64,000 nucleotides of DNA from assembly GCA_020850735.1 (NCBI GenBank), contig JADZEE010000001.1, forward strand, positions 186,001 to 250,000, written 5' to 3'. The translations under genes and the position numbers were made by a program. This document shows, piece by piece, positions 26,402 through 37,619 of the stretch. The first letter of the stretch is position 1. The number at the start of each line of letters is the position of its first letter. This DNA is from Gammaproteobacteria bacterium. GTDB taxonomy: Bacteria > Pseudomonadota > Gammaproteobacteria > JADZEE01. The notes below the pieces were generated by a model. It was not told the DNA's origin and ran no database searches. It saw nothing but the letters and a program-made list of their open reading frames with translations.

Positions 26402-28195
26402 ATGGCGTTTTTCGACCGTCGTAATCTCGATTTCATTCTGTACGAGCTGCTCGGCGTGGAGACGCTGTGCGGCCATCCGCGGCACGCGGGGCAGGATCGC
26501 GCGATGTTCGACGGAGTCCTCGACACCGCGGTGCGGATCGCGACCGAGCATTTCCTGCCCCACGCGGCCCAGGTGGACGCCACGGAACCGGAATACGACG
26601 GCACGCGGGTGCACATCCTGCCGCAGGTCAAGGCTGCGCTGGATGCTTACCGCGAAGCGGGCTTCATGGCTGCCGCCTTCGACGCGGACGTGGGCGGCCT
26701 GCAGCTGCCATGGACGATTGCCCAGGCCTGTGGTGCGGTGTTTGCCGCCGCCAACATCGGCACCTACGGCTACCCGTTACTGACGGTTGCCGCCGCCAAT
26801 CTGCTGCGTGCCTTCGGCTCCGCCGAGCAGCAGGCCGCCTTCCTCGGTCCGATGCTCGAAGGGCGCTACTTCGGCACGATGTGCCTGTCGGAGCCCCAGG
26901 CCGGCTCCTCCCTCGCCGATATCCGTACGCGCGCGCAGCCGGCCGCCGAGGGGCACTATCTCGTCCGCGGCAGCAAGATGTGGATCTCCGGCGGTGAGCA
27001 CGATCTGGCCGAGAACATCGTGCACATGGTGCTGGCGCGGATCCCCGGCGCGCCGGCGGGCGTGAAAGGGATTTCCCTGTTCCTGGTACCGAAGTACCTC
27101 CCGGGCGTAAACGGCGCGCCCGGCGTGCGCAACGACGTCGCGCTCGCCGGCCTGAACCACAAGATGGGTTACCGCGCGACGGTGAACACGCTGCTCAACT
27201 TCGGCGAGCAGGGCCGTTGCATCGGTTACCTCGTTGGCGAGCCGCAGCGCGGGCTCGAGTACATGTTCCAGATGATGAACGAGGCCCGCATCGGCGTCGG
27301 CCTGGGCGCCACCATGTGCGGCTACGCCGGCTACCTGTCCGCGCTCGAGTACGCGCGCGGCCGGCCGCAGGGGCGATTGCCGGAGAACAAGGATCCCACC
27401 GCACCGCAGGTGCTCATCATCGAGCACGCCGACGTGCGGCGACTGCTGCTCGCGCAGAAAGCGGCCGTCGAGGGCGCGCTCGCCCTGGTGCTCTACTGCG
27501 CGCACCTGGTCGACCGCCGGCGCACCGCCGCGGACGCCGCCGAACGCGAGCGGCTGGGGCTGCTGCTCGACATCCTCACGCCGATCGCCAAGTCCTGGCC
27601 GTCGGAGTTCTGCCTGGAGGCGAACAAGCACGCGATCCAGGTGCTCGGCGGTTACGGATACACACGCGATTACCCGGTCGAACGCCTGTACCGCGACAAC
27701 CGTCTCAACGCCATTCACGAAGGCACGCACGGTATCCAGGGCATCGATCTGCTCGGCCGCAAGGTGACGATGCGCGGTGGTGCGGCTTTGCACCTGTTGC
27801 TGAGCGAAATCGAAGCCACGCTGGCCGAGGGGCGCGGCCACGCCGCGCTGGACGAACACGTCGCGTCGCTGGCCGGCGCCTGTGCGCGGGTGCGCGAGGT
27901 TACGGCCGCGCTTTCGCTCCTGCCCGGCGAGGGCCGGCTCGGCCTGATGCTTGCCAACGCGACGGTGTACCTCGACATGCTCGGCCACGTGGTAATCGCC
28001 TGGACCTGGCTGCGCCAGGCGCTCGTCGCCGAGCGGGCGCTGGCGGCGGCGGGTGAGCAACACGATTTCTACATCGGCAAACAGCGCGCCTGCCGCTATT
28101 TTTTCCGCTACGAGCTGCCCAGAGTGCAGCCCTGGCTCGATCTGCTCGCCCGCTTCGACGACACCTGTCTGACGATGTCGGTCGCGGCGTTCTGA
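26402..28195 (+). CDS. Acyl-CoA dehydrogenase, DmdC-like large form
   Basis: The protein has 597 residues from the ATG at 26402 with GGAGGG upstream. An N-terminal helical domain is followed by LSEPQAGSSLADIRTRA (flavin/substrate loop), the W-I-S-GGEHDLAENIVHM segment, and QVLGGYGYTRDYPVERLYRDNRLNAIHEGTHGIQ with the catalytic-region Glu. A ~130-residue C-terminal extension is typical of the large form (AcdC/DmdC, 3-methylmercaptopropionyl-CoA dehydrogenase-like). It oxidises an acyl-CoA to the enoyl-CoA using FAD, with electrons passing to ETF. Substrate is undetermined: several paralogues of this form act on fatty acyl-CoA. It is single on its strand. Confidence 0.9.
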   Translation: MAFFDRRNLDFILYELLGVETLCGHPRHAGQDRAMFDGVLDTAVRIATEHFLPHAAQVDATEPEYDGTRVHILPQVKAALDAYREAGFMAAAFDADVGGLQLPWTIAQACGAVFAAANIGTYGYPLLTVAAANLLRAFGSAEQQAAFLGPMLEGRYFGTMCLSEPQAGSSLADIRTRAQPAAEGHYLVRGSKMWISGGEHDLAENIVHMVLARIPGAPAGVKGISLFLVPKYLPGVNGAPGVRNDVALAGLNHKMGYRATVNTLLNFGEQGRCIGYLVGEPQRGLEYMFQMMNEARIGVGLGATMCGYAGYLSALEYARGRPQGRLPENKDPTAPQVLIIEHADVRRLLLAQKAAVEGALALVLYCAHLVDRRRTAADAAERERLGLLLDILTPIAKSWPSEFCLEANKHAIQVLGGYGYTRDYPVERLYRDNRLNAIHEGTHGIQGIDLLGRKVTMRGGAALHLLLSEIEATLAEGRGHAALDEHVASLAGACARVREVTAALSLLPGEGRLGLMLANATVYLDMLGHVVIAWTWLRQALVAERALAAAGEQHDFYIGKQRACRYFFRYELPRVQPWLDLLARFDDTCLTMSVAAF

Positions 28196-28274
28196 GCGGC
28201 GGTAGGTTCGCCATCGAAAAGCGAGTTGCCGCTGTGGCCGGTCGCCGCGTCGGGGATCCGTGCGCGGCGATGCC

Positions 28275-29318
28275 TCAGGCGAGCAATTCGCGCAGCACCG
28301 CGCTCCACGCCCGGGCGAGATTGTCACGGTCGTAACCGCCGCCACCGAAGGCCATCAACCGGCCGCCGGCGTACTCGTCCGCCAGGGCGCACAGACGCTT
28401 CGCGGCGTGCGCATGCGCGGCCGGCGAATAGCGCAGCTGCGCGATCGGATCGCCGGCGAGGCTGTCCGCGCCGCACTGAAACACGAACAGCTCCGGCTCG
28501 AAGCCGCGCAGATGGCGTTCGACGTCCTGCCAGGCACGCAGGAACTCGGGATCGCCCGCGCGCGGCGGCAGCTCGATATTGAGCTTGGTGCCTGCGGCCG
28601 CACCGGTGCCGGTTTCGTCGGCACGGCCGGTACCCGGGTACAATGTGCGTGAATCCTGGTGGATGTCCGCGATGACGACCTGCGGGCTGGCCTCGAAGGC
28701 GTAGAACACGCCGTCGCCGTGATGCGCGTCGATATCGACGTAGGCGATCCGCTCGAGTCCGTAGGTCCCGCGCAGGGTTTCGATCACCACGCCGAGATCG
28801 TTGAACACGCAAAACCCCGCTGCCTGTCCGCGGCCGGCGTGATGCAGCCCGCCCACGGGTTGGAACGTGCGCCGGCAAGCGCCGGTCATCACCCGCTCGA
28901 GCGCCGCCAGCGCACTGCCGACGACGTGGGCGGAAACGCGGAAGACGTCCGGAAACACGGGGGTGTCGCCGGCGTCGAGCAGGGTACGCCCACCCGTCTC
29001 GGCGGTCGCGATCTCGTCGATGAATTCGGCGGTGTGAAAGCGCGCGAGCTCGGCGCGCGTCGCCGCGCGACCCGCGCGCACTTGCACCTGGCCGAGCAGG
29101 CCGGCGGCACGCGCGGCGCGCAGGAATGCACCCTGCCGGCCGGTGCCGAGCGGATGCCCGTCGCCGAAGCCGTAGCGGCCGAGCGTGTCGTCGGCATACA
29201 GCTCGACCTGCCCGGCGGCGGCGAGGATCGGTGCGCCGCCGGCGAGCGCCGCGGTGACGGCGAGGCGCAGGAACCGGCGCCTCGCAGCGCTGCAGCGACC
29301 TGCGTCGAATGCTGCCAT
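28275..29318 (-). CDS. Histone-deacetylase-family hydrolase with Tat-type signal
   Basis: The protein has 347 residues. The deacetylase (AcuC/HDAC) domain runs from about 37 to the end, with GGLHHAG (159-160 His pair), zinc ligands D197 and H199 in DIDAHHGDG, D285 in GADSLAGDP, and the catalytic Tyr in GGGGY. All metal and catalytic residues are kept. Unusually, the first 36 residues read RRRFLRLAVTAALAGG-APILAAAG: twin-arginine motif, hydrophobic stretch and an Ala-rich cleavage region. This predicts export through Tat, whereas relatives are cytoplasmic. Possible activities are deacetylation of amines, polyamines or peptides. It is convergent with the acyl-CoA dehydrogenase. Confidence 0.85.
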   Translation of the reverse strand: MAAFDAGRCSAARRRFLRLAVTAALAGGAPILAAAGQVELYADDTLGRYGFGDGHPLGTGRQGAFLRAARAAGLLGQVQVRAGRAATRAELARFHTAEFIDEIATAETGGRTLLDAGDTPVFPDVFRVSAHVVGSALAALERVMTGACRRTFQPVGGLHHAGRGQAAGFCVFNDLGVVIETLRGTYGLERIAYVDIDAHHGDGVFYAFEASPQVVIADIHQDSRTLYPGTGRADETGTGAAAGTKLNIELPPRAGDPEFLRAWQDVERHLRGFEPELFVFQCGADSLAGDPIAQLRYSPAAHAHAAKRLCALADEYAGGRLMAFGGGGYDRDNLARAWSAVLRELLA

Positions 29319-29538
29319 GCAGCCACCCTGGCCGCGTCCGTGAACCGGATTCAAGCGCAAGTAGCGGGGTGCCGCCACGGGCTGCGACACACTATGATCC
29401 GGACGTCGGGGATCATGCGCGTCAGGATCGCCACCGCGGGTATCGGCGCGCGGCCGTCGCAGCAGCTGCGGTGGACCCGCGGGTGCCGTGTCGCCCGGCC
29501 GGCGATTCGAAACCGCGCCCGTTGCGCAGGAAGGCAGC

Positions 29539-30063
29539 ATGGAACTCTCAGCCGTCACGCCAGGCACTTCGTCGCCGTACCGGGCCAGTGGCCGCGTGCG
29601 CGGTGAGCGGAGCGCCGCGGCGGGTTTCGTGATGATCGCGCTGACCGGCCTCGCCGGCGTGGCGCCGGCCGCCGGCACGCCGCTGCAGCCGGGCGCCTAC
29701 GACATCGCTGCGCGGTTGATCATGCCGCACCTCGACGGCATGCGCCGCAGCGTGATCAACGCCCAGCGCTGCCTGCGCGACGGCCAACCCGAAACCTTGT
29801 TCCCGGTTCTGCAACAGTACGCGTTCGGCGGCTGCGCGCTCGACTACGCGCAAACTGACGGCGACACGGTGCATTACGTGCTCGTGTGTGAAAGTGCGCG
29901 GGTGGCCACCGGCACCGCGACGCTGAGCGCGACCCCTGCCGGGCTGGTCGGTACGCTCGCCGTGAAGATGGGCGGCAAGAACATGACTTTCACACAACGT
30001 ATCGAGGCCGTCCGGATCGGCGAATGTGCGGGCGCGACGGCTGCAACGACGCCGGTGCCGTGA
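29539..30063 (+). CDS. DUF3617-like exported protein
   Basis: The product has 174 residues from the ATG at 29539 with AGGAAGG upstream. A long N-terminus leads into a hydrophobic core ending APAAG near residue 46. The mature part opens with LQPGAYDI and contains cysteines in AQRC, GGC, LVC and a terminal IGEC, with KMGGKNMTFTQRIEAVRIGEC near the end. This fits DUF3617, periplasmic beta-rich proteins of unknown function. The gene is divergent from the HDAC-like gene (220 bases apart) and convergent with alkB (42 bases between stops). Confidence 0.7.
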   Translation: MELSAVTPGTSSPYRASGRVRGERSAAAGFVMIALTGLAGVAPAAGTPLQPGAYDIAARLIMPHLDGMRRSVINAQRCLRDGQPETLFPVLQQYAFGGCALDYAQTDGDTVHYVLVCESARVATGTATLSATPAGLVGTLAVKMGGKNMTFTQRIEAVRIGECAGATAATTPVP

Positions 30064-30105
30064 CTTGCGCTGATCCGGTGCCGGCCGGCGGACAGGCCGC
30101 AATGC

Positions 30106-30753
30106 TCAGCCCGCCTTGCGCAAGGTGAGATTGTAGCGGTAGCCGCCGGTGAGCGGATGCTGCGCGGCTGCCAGCGGCAGCACGCCGTGATAACGCAGCC
30201 GCGCCGGGCCGCCCCAGACCACGACGTCGCCATGGCGCAACGGCACGCGCAGCGGCCGATCGGCGCGTTCGGTGCCGCCGAACAGGAATACGGCCGCAAT
30301 GCCGAGCGACACCGAGACGATCGGCGCGTCGAAGTCGCGCTCGTTGCGGTCCTGGTGCAGGGACAACCGCGTGCCGGGTTCGTAGCGGTTGACGAGGCAG
30401 GCATCGGGCGCAAAACCGGCGTAGCCGGCTTGCCGTGCCGCGCGCGCCGCCAGGCTCGTGCACAGCGCCGGCAGCGCCGGCCAGTGCCGGCCGCTCAGCG
30501 GGTCCACGGCGTCGTAGCGGTAACCGCGGCGATCGCTGATCCAGCCCAGGGCGCCGCAGTTGCTCATCGCCACCGACATGCGCTGGCCGCCGGGGGTGAG
30601 CATGTGGCGCAGCGGTGCCCGCGCGATGACGGCCTCGACTGCGGCCACGAGGCGCGCGGCGTCAGCGGCGGCGAAACCGCGCAGCACGACCGCACCGGCG
30701 CCGATCGCCTGCTCGTGTACTCCGCCGTCAACCTCGTTTTCGAACAGGTCCAT
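30106..30753 (-). CDS. alkB: Alpha-ketoglutarate-dependent dioxygenase AlkB
   Basis: The product has 215 residues, the usual size. Fe(II) ligands are in LHQDRNE (HxD) and YHGVLPL, and the 2-oxoglutarate-binding Arg lies in YRYNLTLRKAG at the end. RYEPGTRLSLHQD and DVVVWGGPARLRYHG are diagnostic of AlkB. It repairs 1-methyladenine and 3-methylcytosine in DNA by oxidative demethylation. It lies 75 bases downstream of ada on the same strand, forming an adaptive-response unit in which methylated Ada can activate both genes. Confidence 0.94.
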   Translation of the reverse strand: MDLFENEVDGGVHEQAIGAGAVVLRGFAAADAARLVAAVEAVIARAPLRHMLTPGGQRMSVAMSNCGALGWISDRRGYRYDAVDPLSGRHWPALPALCTSLAARAARQAGYAGFAPDACLVNRYEPGTRLSLHQDRNERDFDAPIVSVSLGIAAVFLFGGTERADRPLRVPLRHGDVVVWGGPARLRYHGVLPLAAAQHPLTGGYRYNLTLRKAG

Positions 30754-30828
30754 GGCTGCCGGCGGCGGTGCGTCGTGATCAGAGGTCGTGAGTCGATCGC
30801 CCGCCGGCGTGCCGCGGTGGCCGCGGGT

Positions 30829-31902
30829 TCATTCCCCGGCTTCCCGATCGAGCAATGCACGCTTGCGCGCCACGCCCCAGCGATAGCCGGCGAGTCCGCC
30901 ATCCGCCCGTATCACGCGGTGGCAGGGGATCGCCACGGCCAGGGTGTTGGCCGCGCAGGCCCCGGCCACGGCCCTGACCGACTGCGGCGCGCCGATGCGG
31001 CGCGCGATCTCGGTATAGCTCACCGTCTCGCCGGCGGGGATCTCGCGCAATGCGTCCCAGACGCGCTGCTGGAACGCCGTGCCGCGCACGTCCAGCGGCA
31101 GATCGAGCCCGAGTCCGGGCGCTTCCACCAGGCCGACCACCCGGGCGACGAGCTGCTCGAACTGCGGGTCACCGCCGTGCAGCTCGGCGTGCGGGAAGCG
31201 GTCCTGCAGATCGCGGGCCAGTTGCCCGGGATCATCGCCCATGAGGATGGCGCATACCCCGCGATCGCTGGCGGCGACGAGGATGGCGCCCAGCGAGCAC
31301 TCGCCGATGGCGAAGCGCACCGTGGTGTTCGCACCGCCCGCGCGATAGCTGGCGGGGGTCATGCCCAGGATTTCGTCGGCGCGCGCGTAAAAACGCCCCT
31401 GGGAGTTGTACCCGGCGGCGTAGACCGCCTCGGTGACGGTGCGGCTGCACGCCAGCCCGGCCCGCACGCGCCGGGCGCGGGCGGCGTTGGCGTAGGCCTT
31501 CGGCGTCAGGCCCGTGACCGCCTTGAATACCCGGTGCAGGTGATACGGGCTCATCCCCGCGTGCCGGGCGAGCGCGGCGAGCGCGGGCGGGTGCTCCGCG
31601 CCGTCGATGAGCCGGCACAAACCGGCCACGATCGCCGCGTGCCGCTCGGCGAGCGTGGGCCCGGTCGGTCTGCAGCGCTTGCACGGCCGGAAGCCGGCAC
31701 GTTCGGCGTCCGCGGCGCTCGGATGGAATGTGACGTGCTCAGGCCGGGCCGTACGCGCCGGGCAGGACGGCCGGCAATACACCCCGGTCGTGTGCACCGC
31801 GTAGAAGAACTCGCCGTCGGCCGTCGGGTCGCGTGCGAGCACGGCCGCCCAGCGCGGGTCTGCCGCGGTCGTTTGCGCGCGGCGTTGCTCGAGAGCAGTC
31901 AT
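30829..31902 (-). CDS. ada: Bifunctional methyltransferase/regulator Ada
   Basis: The protein has 357 residues from the ATG at 31902 with GGAGGTGGCT just upstream. The N-terminal zinc domain has Cys43, Cys47, Cys74 and Cys77 (VYCRPSC, CKRCRP); Cys43 is the phosphotriester acceptor. An AraC-type helix-turn-helix lies at about 100-185 (MSPYHLHRVFK, GYNSQGRFYARADEILGMTPASYR). The C-terminal O6-methylguanine methyltransferase domain starts near 195 and holds PCHRV with acceptor Cys327. All three functions are intact. It repairs alkylated DNA and, when self-methylated, activates ada-alkB. Confidence 0.95.
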   Translation of the reverse strand: MTALEQRRAQTTAADPRWAAVLARDPTADGEFFYAVHTTGVYCRPSCPARTARPEHVTFHPSAADAERAGFRPCKRCRPTGPTLAERHAAIVAGLCRLIDGAEHPPALAALARHAGMSPYHLHRVFKAVTGLTPKAYANAARARRVRAGLACSRTVTEAVYAAGYNSQGRFYARADEILGMTPASYRAGGANTTVRFAIGECSLGAILVAASDRGVCAILMGDDPGQLARDLQDRFPHAELHGGDPQFEQLVARVVGLVEAPGLGLDLPLDVRGTAFQQRVWDALREIPAGETVSYTEIARRIGAPQSVRAVAGACAANTLAVAIPCHRVIRADGGLAGYRWGVARKRALLDREAGE

Positions 31903-32062
31903 AGCCACCTCCGGACCTCCAGCCCTGCACGGCATGCAGACACTGTAGTCATCGCGGCGGCGCTGCGCACTCCGGTGCTTGCGCTCGAATTCGCGCGGCG
32001 CAGGGCCGGCGCCGCCGGGACGGGCCGCAGGCACTGCCCGGACCGCGTCGGATCCGGGTAGC

Positions 32063-32149
32063 TGGTGCCGGGAGTGGGAATCGAACCCACACGGTGTCGC
32101 CACCACCGGATTTTGAGTCCGGCGCGTCTACCAGTTCCGCCATCCCGGC
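32063..32149 (-). tRNA. tRNA-Leu (anticodon CAA)
   Basis: On the minus strand the 87-base molecule begins GCCGGGATGGCGGAACTGG, has the long variable arm of a type II tRNA (GGTGGCGACACC region), the T arm GGGTTCGATTCCC, and ends CCGGCACCA with CCA encoded. The acceptor stem GCCGGGA pairs with TCCCGGC. The anticodon loop CTCAAAA (32117-32111) gives CAA, decoding UUG. The Leu identity is supported by the class II arm. Confidence 0.97.
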
Positions 32150-32160
32150 GCGGGGGCGCA

Positions 32161-32166
32161 AGTATA
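32161..32166 (-). promoter_or_regulatory. -10 element of the tRNA-Leu promoter
   Basis: On the minus strand TATACT (five of six to consensus) is followed by a very GC-rich discriminator, TGCGCCCCCGCG, just before the tRNA 5' end at 32149. Such discriminators are typical of stringently controlled stable-RNA promoters. The -35 is weak. Confidence 0.6.
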
Positions 32167-32167
32167 A

Positions 32168-34402
<2,235 letters not shown>

Positions 34403-34430
34403 TGGCGCCCCGATTTTTCGCCGGACTCCC

Positions 34431-34763
34431 ATGGACTTGCTGATTTCAGACGCCTGGGCGCAGGGCGCCCCACCCCCGCAGGGCGGCGGCATGATCGAGC
34501 TGATGATCATGTTCGGCCTGCTGTTCGTGGTGTTCTACTTCACGCTCTGGCGTCCGCAGTCGAAGCGCCAGAAGGAACACCGCGATCTGCTCGCGCGTCT
34601 CGCCAAGGGCGACGAGGTCGTGACCAGTGGCGGGCTCGTGGGTCGGGTGAAGGACATCGGCGACAACTTCGCCGTCGTCGAAATCGCCAAGGGCGTCGAC
34701 GTGAAAGTGCAGAAAGGCTCCGTCCAGACCGTGCTGCCCAAGGGAACGATGAAAGCGCTGTGA
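34431..34763 (+). CDS. yajC: Sec translocon accessory protein YajC
   Basis: The product has 110 residues. One membrane helix (MIELMIMFGLLFVVFYFTLW) is followed by the conserved RPQ.KRQKEHR and by a small cytoplasmic beta domain with VVTSGGLVGRV. The N-terminus is Gly/Pro-rich. YajC associates with SecDF and YidC in the inner membrane. It is followed by secD at 52 bases. Confidence 0.96.
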   Translation: MDLLISDAWAQGAPPPQGGGMIELMIMFGLLFVVFYFTLWRPQSKRQKEHRDLLARLAKGDEVVTSGGLVGRVKDIGDNFAVVEIAKGVDVKVQKGSVQTVLPKGTMKAL

Positions 34764-34815
34764 CCCCGAGACGCCGCGCTCCGCGCGGCACCCGTCAACG
34801 GATTTTCCACAATCG

Positions 34816-36678
34816 ATGAACCGCTATCCTGTCTGGAAGTACATCCTGATTGTCACCACCGTGATGATCGGCGCCCTGTACGCGGCGCCGAACCTGTACG
34901 GTGAGGATCCCGCGCTGCAGATCTCGGCGGCGCGTGGCGCGACGGTCGACGCGGGTGTCGAGCAGAAGGTCCGCGATGCCCTCGCCGGCAAGTCGATCGA
35001 GCCGCTCGCGATCGAGCATGAAGCGGACCGCCTGCTGGTACGCTTCGCCGACACCGACGACCAGCGTGCGGCGCAGGGTGAAGTCGCCGTGACCCTCGGC
35101 GAGGACTACACCGTGGCGGTGAACCTCGCGCCGGCCACGCCGCGCTGGCTGCGGTACATCGGCGCGCAACCGATGTACCTGGGTCTCGATCTTCGTGGCG
35201 GCGTCCATTTTCTCATGCAGGTGGACATGGAAGCGGTCACGCGCCAGGCCGAGGAACGCTACGTCGCCGACATCAAGACGCTGCTGCGCGACAAGCGCGT
35301 GCGCTACCTGCCGTTCAACCGCAGCGATGGCGGCGGTATCTATATCCGCTTTCGCGACGCCCAGGGGCGGGAAGATGCGTTCGATCTCATCAACGAGGAG
35401 CAACCCGATCTGCTCATCGAGGACGATCCCGCCGTGACCGGGGACGAAACCGCCCTGAAGGTCACGGTGCGGCCGGAGACGTTCGAACAGACGCGCAAGT
35501 TCGCCCTGCAGCAGAATCTCACGACGCTGCGCAACCGCATCAACGAGCTCGGGGTCGCCGAGCCGGTCATCCAGCAGCAGGGCGCGGACCGCATCGTCGT
35601 CCAGCTGCCGGGCGTGCAGGACACGGCGCGTGCCAAGGAGATCCTCGGTGCCACCGCCACGCTCGAGTTCCGCATGGTCGACGAGGAGCACGACGTCCAG
35701 GACGCCCTCGACGGCAAAGTGCCGGTGCGCTCCAAGCTCTACCGCACCCGCGACGGCAAGCCGGTGCTGCTCAAGAAGGATGTCATGCTCACCGGTGAGT
35801 ACATCGTCGATGCGTCCTCGGGTATCGAACAGCAGAACGGTTCGCCGGCGGTATTCATTACACTCGACGGCAAAGGTGCGCGGCAGTTCAGCCGCGCCAC
35901 CCGCGATCAGGTCGGCCGGCCCATGGGCGTCGTATTCATCGAGAACAAGTCCGCCACAGAGAAAAAAGGCGGACAGTTCGTGCGCGTGAAGAAAACCGTG
36001 GAGGAGGTCATCAACATCGCCACCATTCGCGAGGAGCTCGGCAAGCGCTTCCAGATCACCGGACTGGATTCCACCGAGGAGGCGCGCAATCTCTCGCTGC
36101 TGTTGCGGGCCGGCGCGCTCGCGGCACCGGTGGAGATCATCGAGGAACGCACGGTTGGCCCGAGCATGGGCAAGGAAAACATCGACCGCGGCGTGCTCTC
36201 GTGCGTCATCGGCTTCGTTGCCGTGCTCTTGTTCATGATTTTTTACTATCGTGTTTTCGGACTTTTCGCCAATGTCGCGCTGCTGCTGAACGTGGTGCTG
36301 CTGGTGGCGCTGCTGTCGATGCTGCAGGCGACGCTGACCATGCCGGGTATCGCCGGTATTTTGCTCACCGTCGGTATGGCCGTCGACGCGAACGTGCTCA
36401 TCAACGAGCGCATCCGCGAGGAGCTGCGCAACGGCAACAGTCCGCAGGCGAGCATCAATTCCGGCTACGAACGCGCTTTCGCGACGATCGCCGACTCCAA
36501 CATCACCACACTGATCGCCGCTATCGTCCTTTTCGGTTTCGGCACCGGCCCGGTGAAAGGATTCGCGGTGACCCTGTCACTGGGGATCATGACCTCGATG
36601 TTCACGGCAATCATGGGTACGCGGGCGATCGCGAACCTGGTGTACGGCGGCCGTCGCGTCGCCAAGCTGTCGATCTGA
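34816..36678 (+). CDS. secD: Protein translocase subunit SecD
   Basis: The product has 620 residues. An N-terminal transmembrane segment (WKYILIVTTVMIGALYAAPNL) is followed by a large periplasmic region containing LGLDLRGGVHFLMQVD, the D1 motif of SecD, and then five C-terminal helices from about residue 450. GMAVDANVLINERIREEL and the final GTRAIANLVYGGRR are conserved. With SecF it uses the proton motive force to complete export through SecYEG. The downstream gene secF starts 15 bases later. Confidence 0.96.
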   Translation: MNRYPVWKYILIVTTVMIGALYAAPNLYGEDPALQISAARGATVDAGVEQKVRDALAGKSIEPLAIEHEADRLLVRFADTDDQRAAQGEVAVTLGEDYTVAVNLAPATPRWLRYIGAQPMYLGLDLRGGVHFLMQVDMEAVTRQAEERYVADIKTLLRDKRVRYLPFNRSDGGGIYIRFRDAQGREDAFDLINEEQPDLLIEDDPAVTGDETALKVTVRPETFEQTRKFALQQNLTTLRNRINELGVAEPVIQQQGADRIVVQLPGVQDTARAKEILGATATLEFRMVDEEHDVQDALDGKVPVRSKLYRTRDGKPVLLKKDVMLTGEYIVDASSGIEQQNGSPAVFITLDGKGARQFSRATRDQVGRPMGVVFIENKSATEKKGGQFVRVKKTVEEVINIATIREELGKRFQITGLDSTEEARNLSLLLRAGALAAPVEIIEERTVGPSMGKENIDRGVLSCVIGFVAVLLFMIFYYRVFGLFANVALLLNVVLLVALLSMLQATLTMPGIAGILLTVGMAVDANVLINERIREELRNGNSPQASINSGYERAFATIADSNITTLIAAIVLFGFGTGPVKGFAVTLSLGIMTSMFTAIMGTRAIANLVYGGRRVAKLSI

Positions 36679-36693
36679 TTGCGGAGGACGACG

Positions 36694-37614
36694 ATGGAAT
36701 TTTTTCGCGCCACCAGCATCGATTTCCTCGGCAGGCGCCGCTACGCCTACGCATTCACGATCCTGCTCACGCTTGGCACTGCCGTCTGTCTGGCGAGCAA
36801 GGGGCTGAATTTCGGCATCGATTTCACCGGCGGTACGCTCATCGAGCTCGGTTACGAGCGGGACGTCGCGCTCGACAAGGTGCGCGGCGAGCTTGCTGCG
36901 GCCGGTTTCAAGGACGCCCTGGTGCAGAATTTCGGCTCCCCGCGCGACGTCCTGGTACGACTCGCGCCGCAGGCCGAGGAGTCGAGCGCGGCGATCAGCA
37001 ACCGCGTGCTCGAGGCGCTGCCGGGCGCACAGATGCGGCGGGTGGAGTTCGTCGGTCCGCAGATCGGTGACGAGCTCGCCGAACAGGGCGGGCTCGCCAT
37101 GCTCTACGCACTCATCGGCATACTCATCTACGTCGCAATTCGCTTCGAGTGGCGCTTTGCCGTCGGTGCGGTGATAGCCACCATTCATGACGCCGTGATC
37201 GTGTTCGGCGCTCTCTCGCTCACTCAGCTCACTTTCGATCTGACCGCCCTGGCGGCCGTGCTGGCGGTGATTGGCTATTCGCTGAACGATACCATCGTCG
37301 TGTTCGACCGCATCCGTGAGAACTTCCGCAAGATGCGCAAGGGCACGCCCGAGGAGGTGGCCAACGCGTCCATCAACCAGACGCTGTCGCGCACCATCAT
37401 GACCAGCGTCGCGACCCTGCTCGTGGTCGTGGCCCTGTTCGTCTACGGCGGCGAGGTGCTGCGGCCGTTCTCGGCAGCGCTCATCGTCGGCATCCTGATC
37501 GGTACTTTTTCCTCGATCTACGTCGCCAGCGCCCTTACCATCGCGCTCGGCATCTCGCGGGGGGACATGCTGCCGGTGGCCAGGGAAGGCGCGCCAGCCG
37601 ACCAGCGTCCCTGA
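36694..37614 (+). CDS. secF: Protein translocase subunit SecF
   Basis: The product has 306 residues from the ATG at 36694, with GGAGGA upstream. Six helices are visible. NFGIDFTGGTLIELGY is the periplasmic D4 motif and YSLNDTIVVFDRIREN the cytoplasmic-side signature of SecF. It is part of the SecDF-YajC complex in the inner membrane. The C-terminus ends shortly before the pdxB-like gene, which starts 5 bases after the secF stop if its GTG is right. Confidence 0.96.
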   Translation: MEFFRATSIDFLGRRRYAYAFTILLTLGTAVCLASKGLNFGIDFTGGTLIELGYERDVALDKVRGELAAAGFKDALVQNFGSPRDVLVRLAPQAEESSAAISNRVLEALPGAQMRRVEFVGPQIGDELAEQGGLAMLYALIGILIYVAIRFEWRFAVGAVIATIHDAVIVFGALSLTQLTFDLTALAAVLAVIGYSLNDTIVVFDRIRENFRKMRKGTPEEVANASINQTLSRTIMTSVATLLVVVALFVYGGEVLRPFSAALIVGILIGTFSSIYVASALTIALGISRGDMLPVAREGAPADQRP

Positions 37615-37619
37615 GGCCG

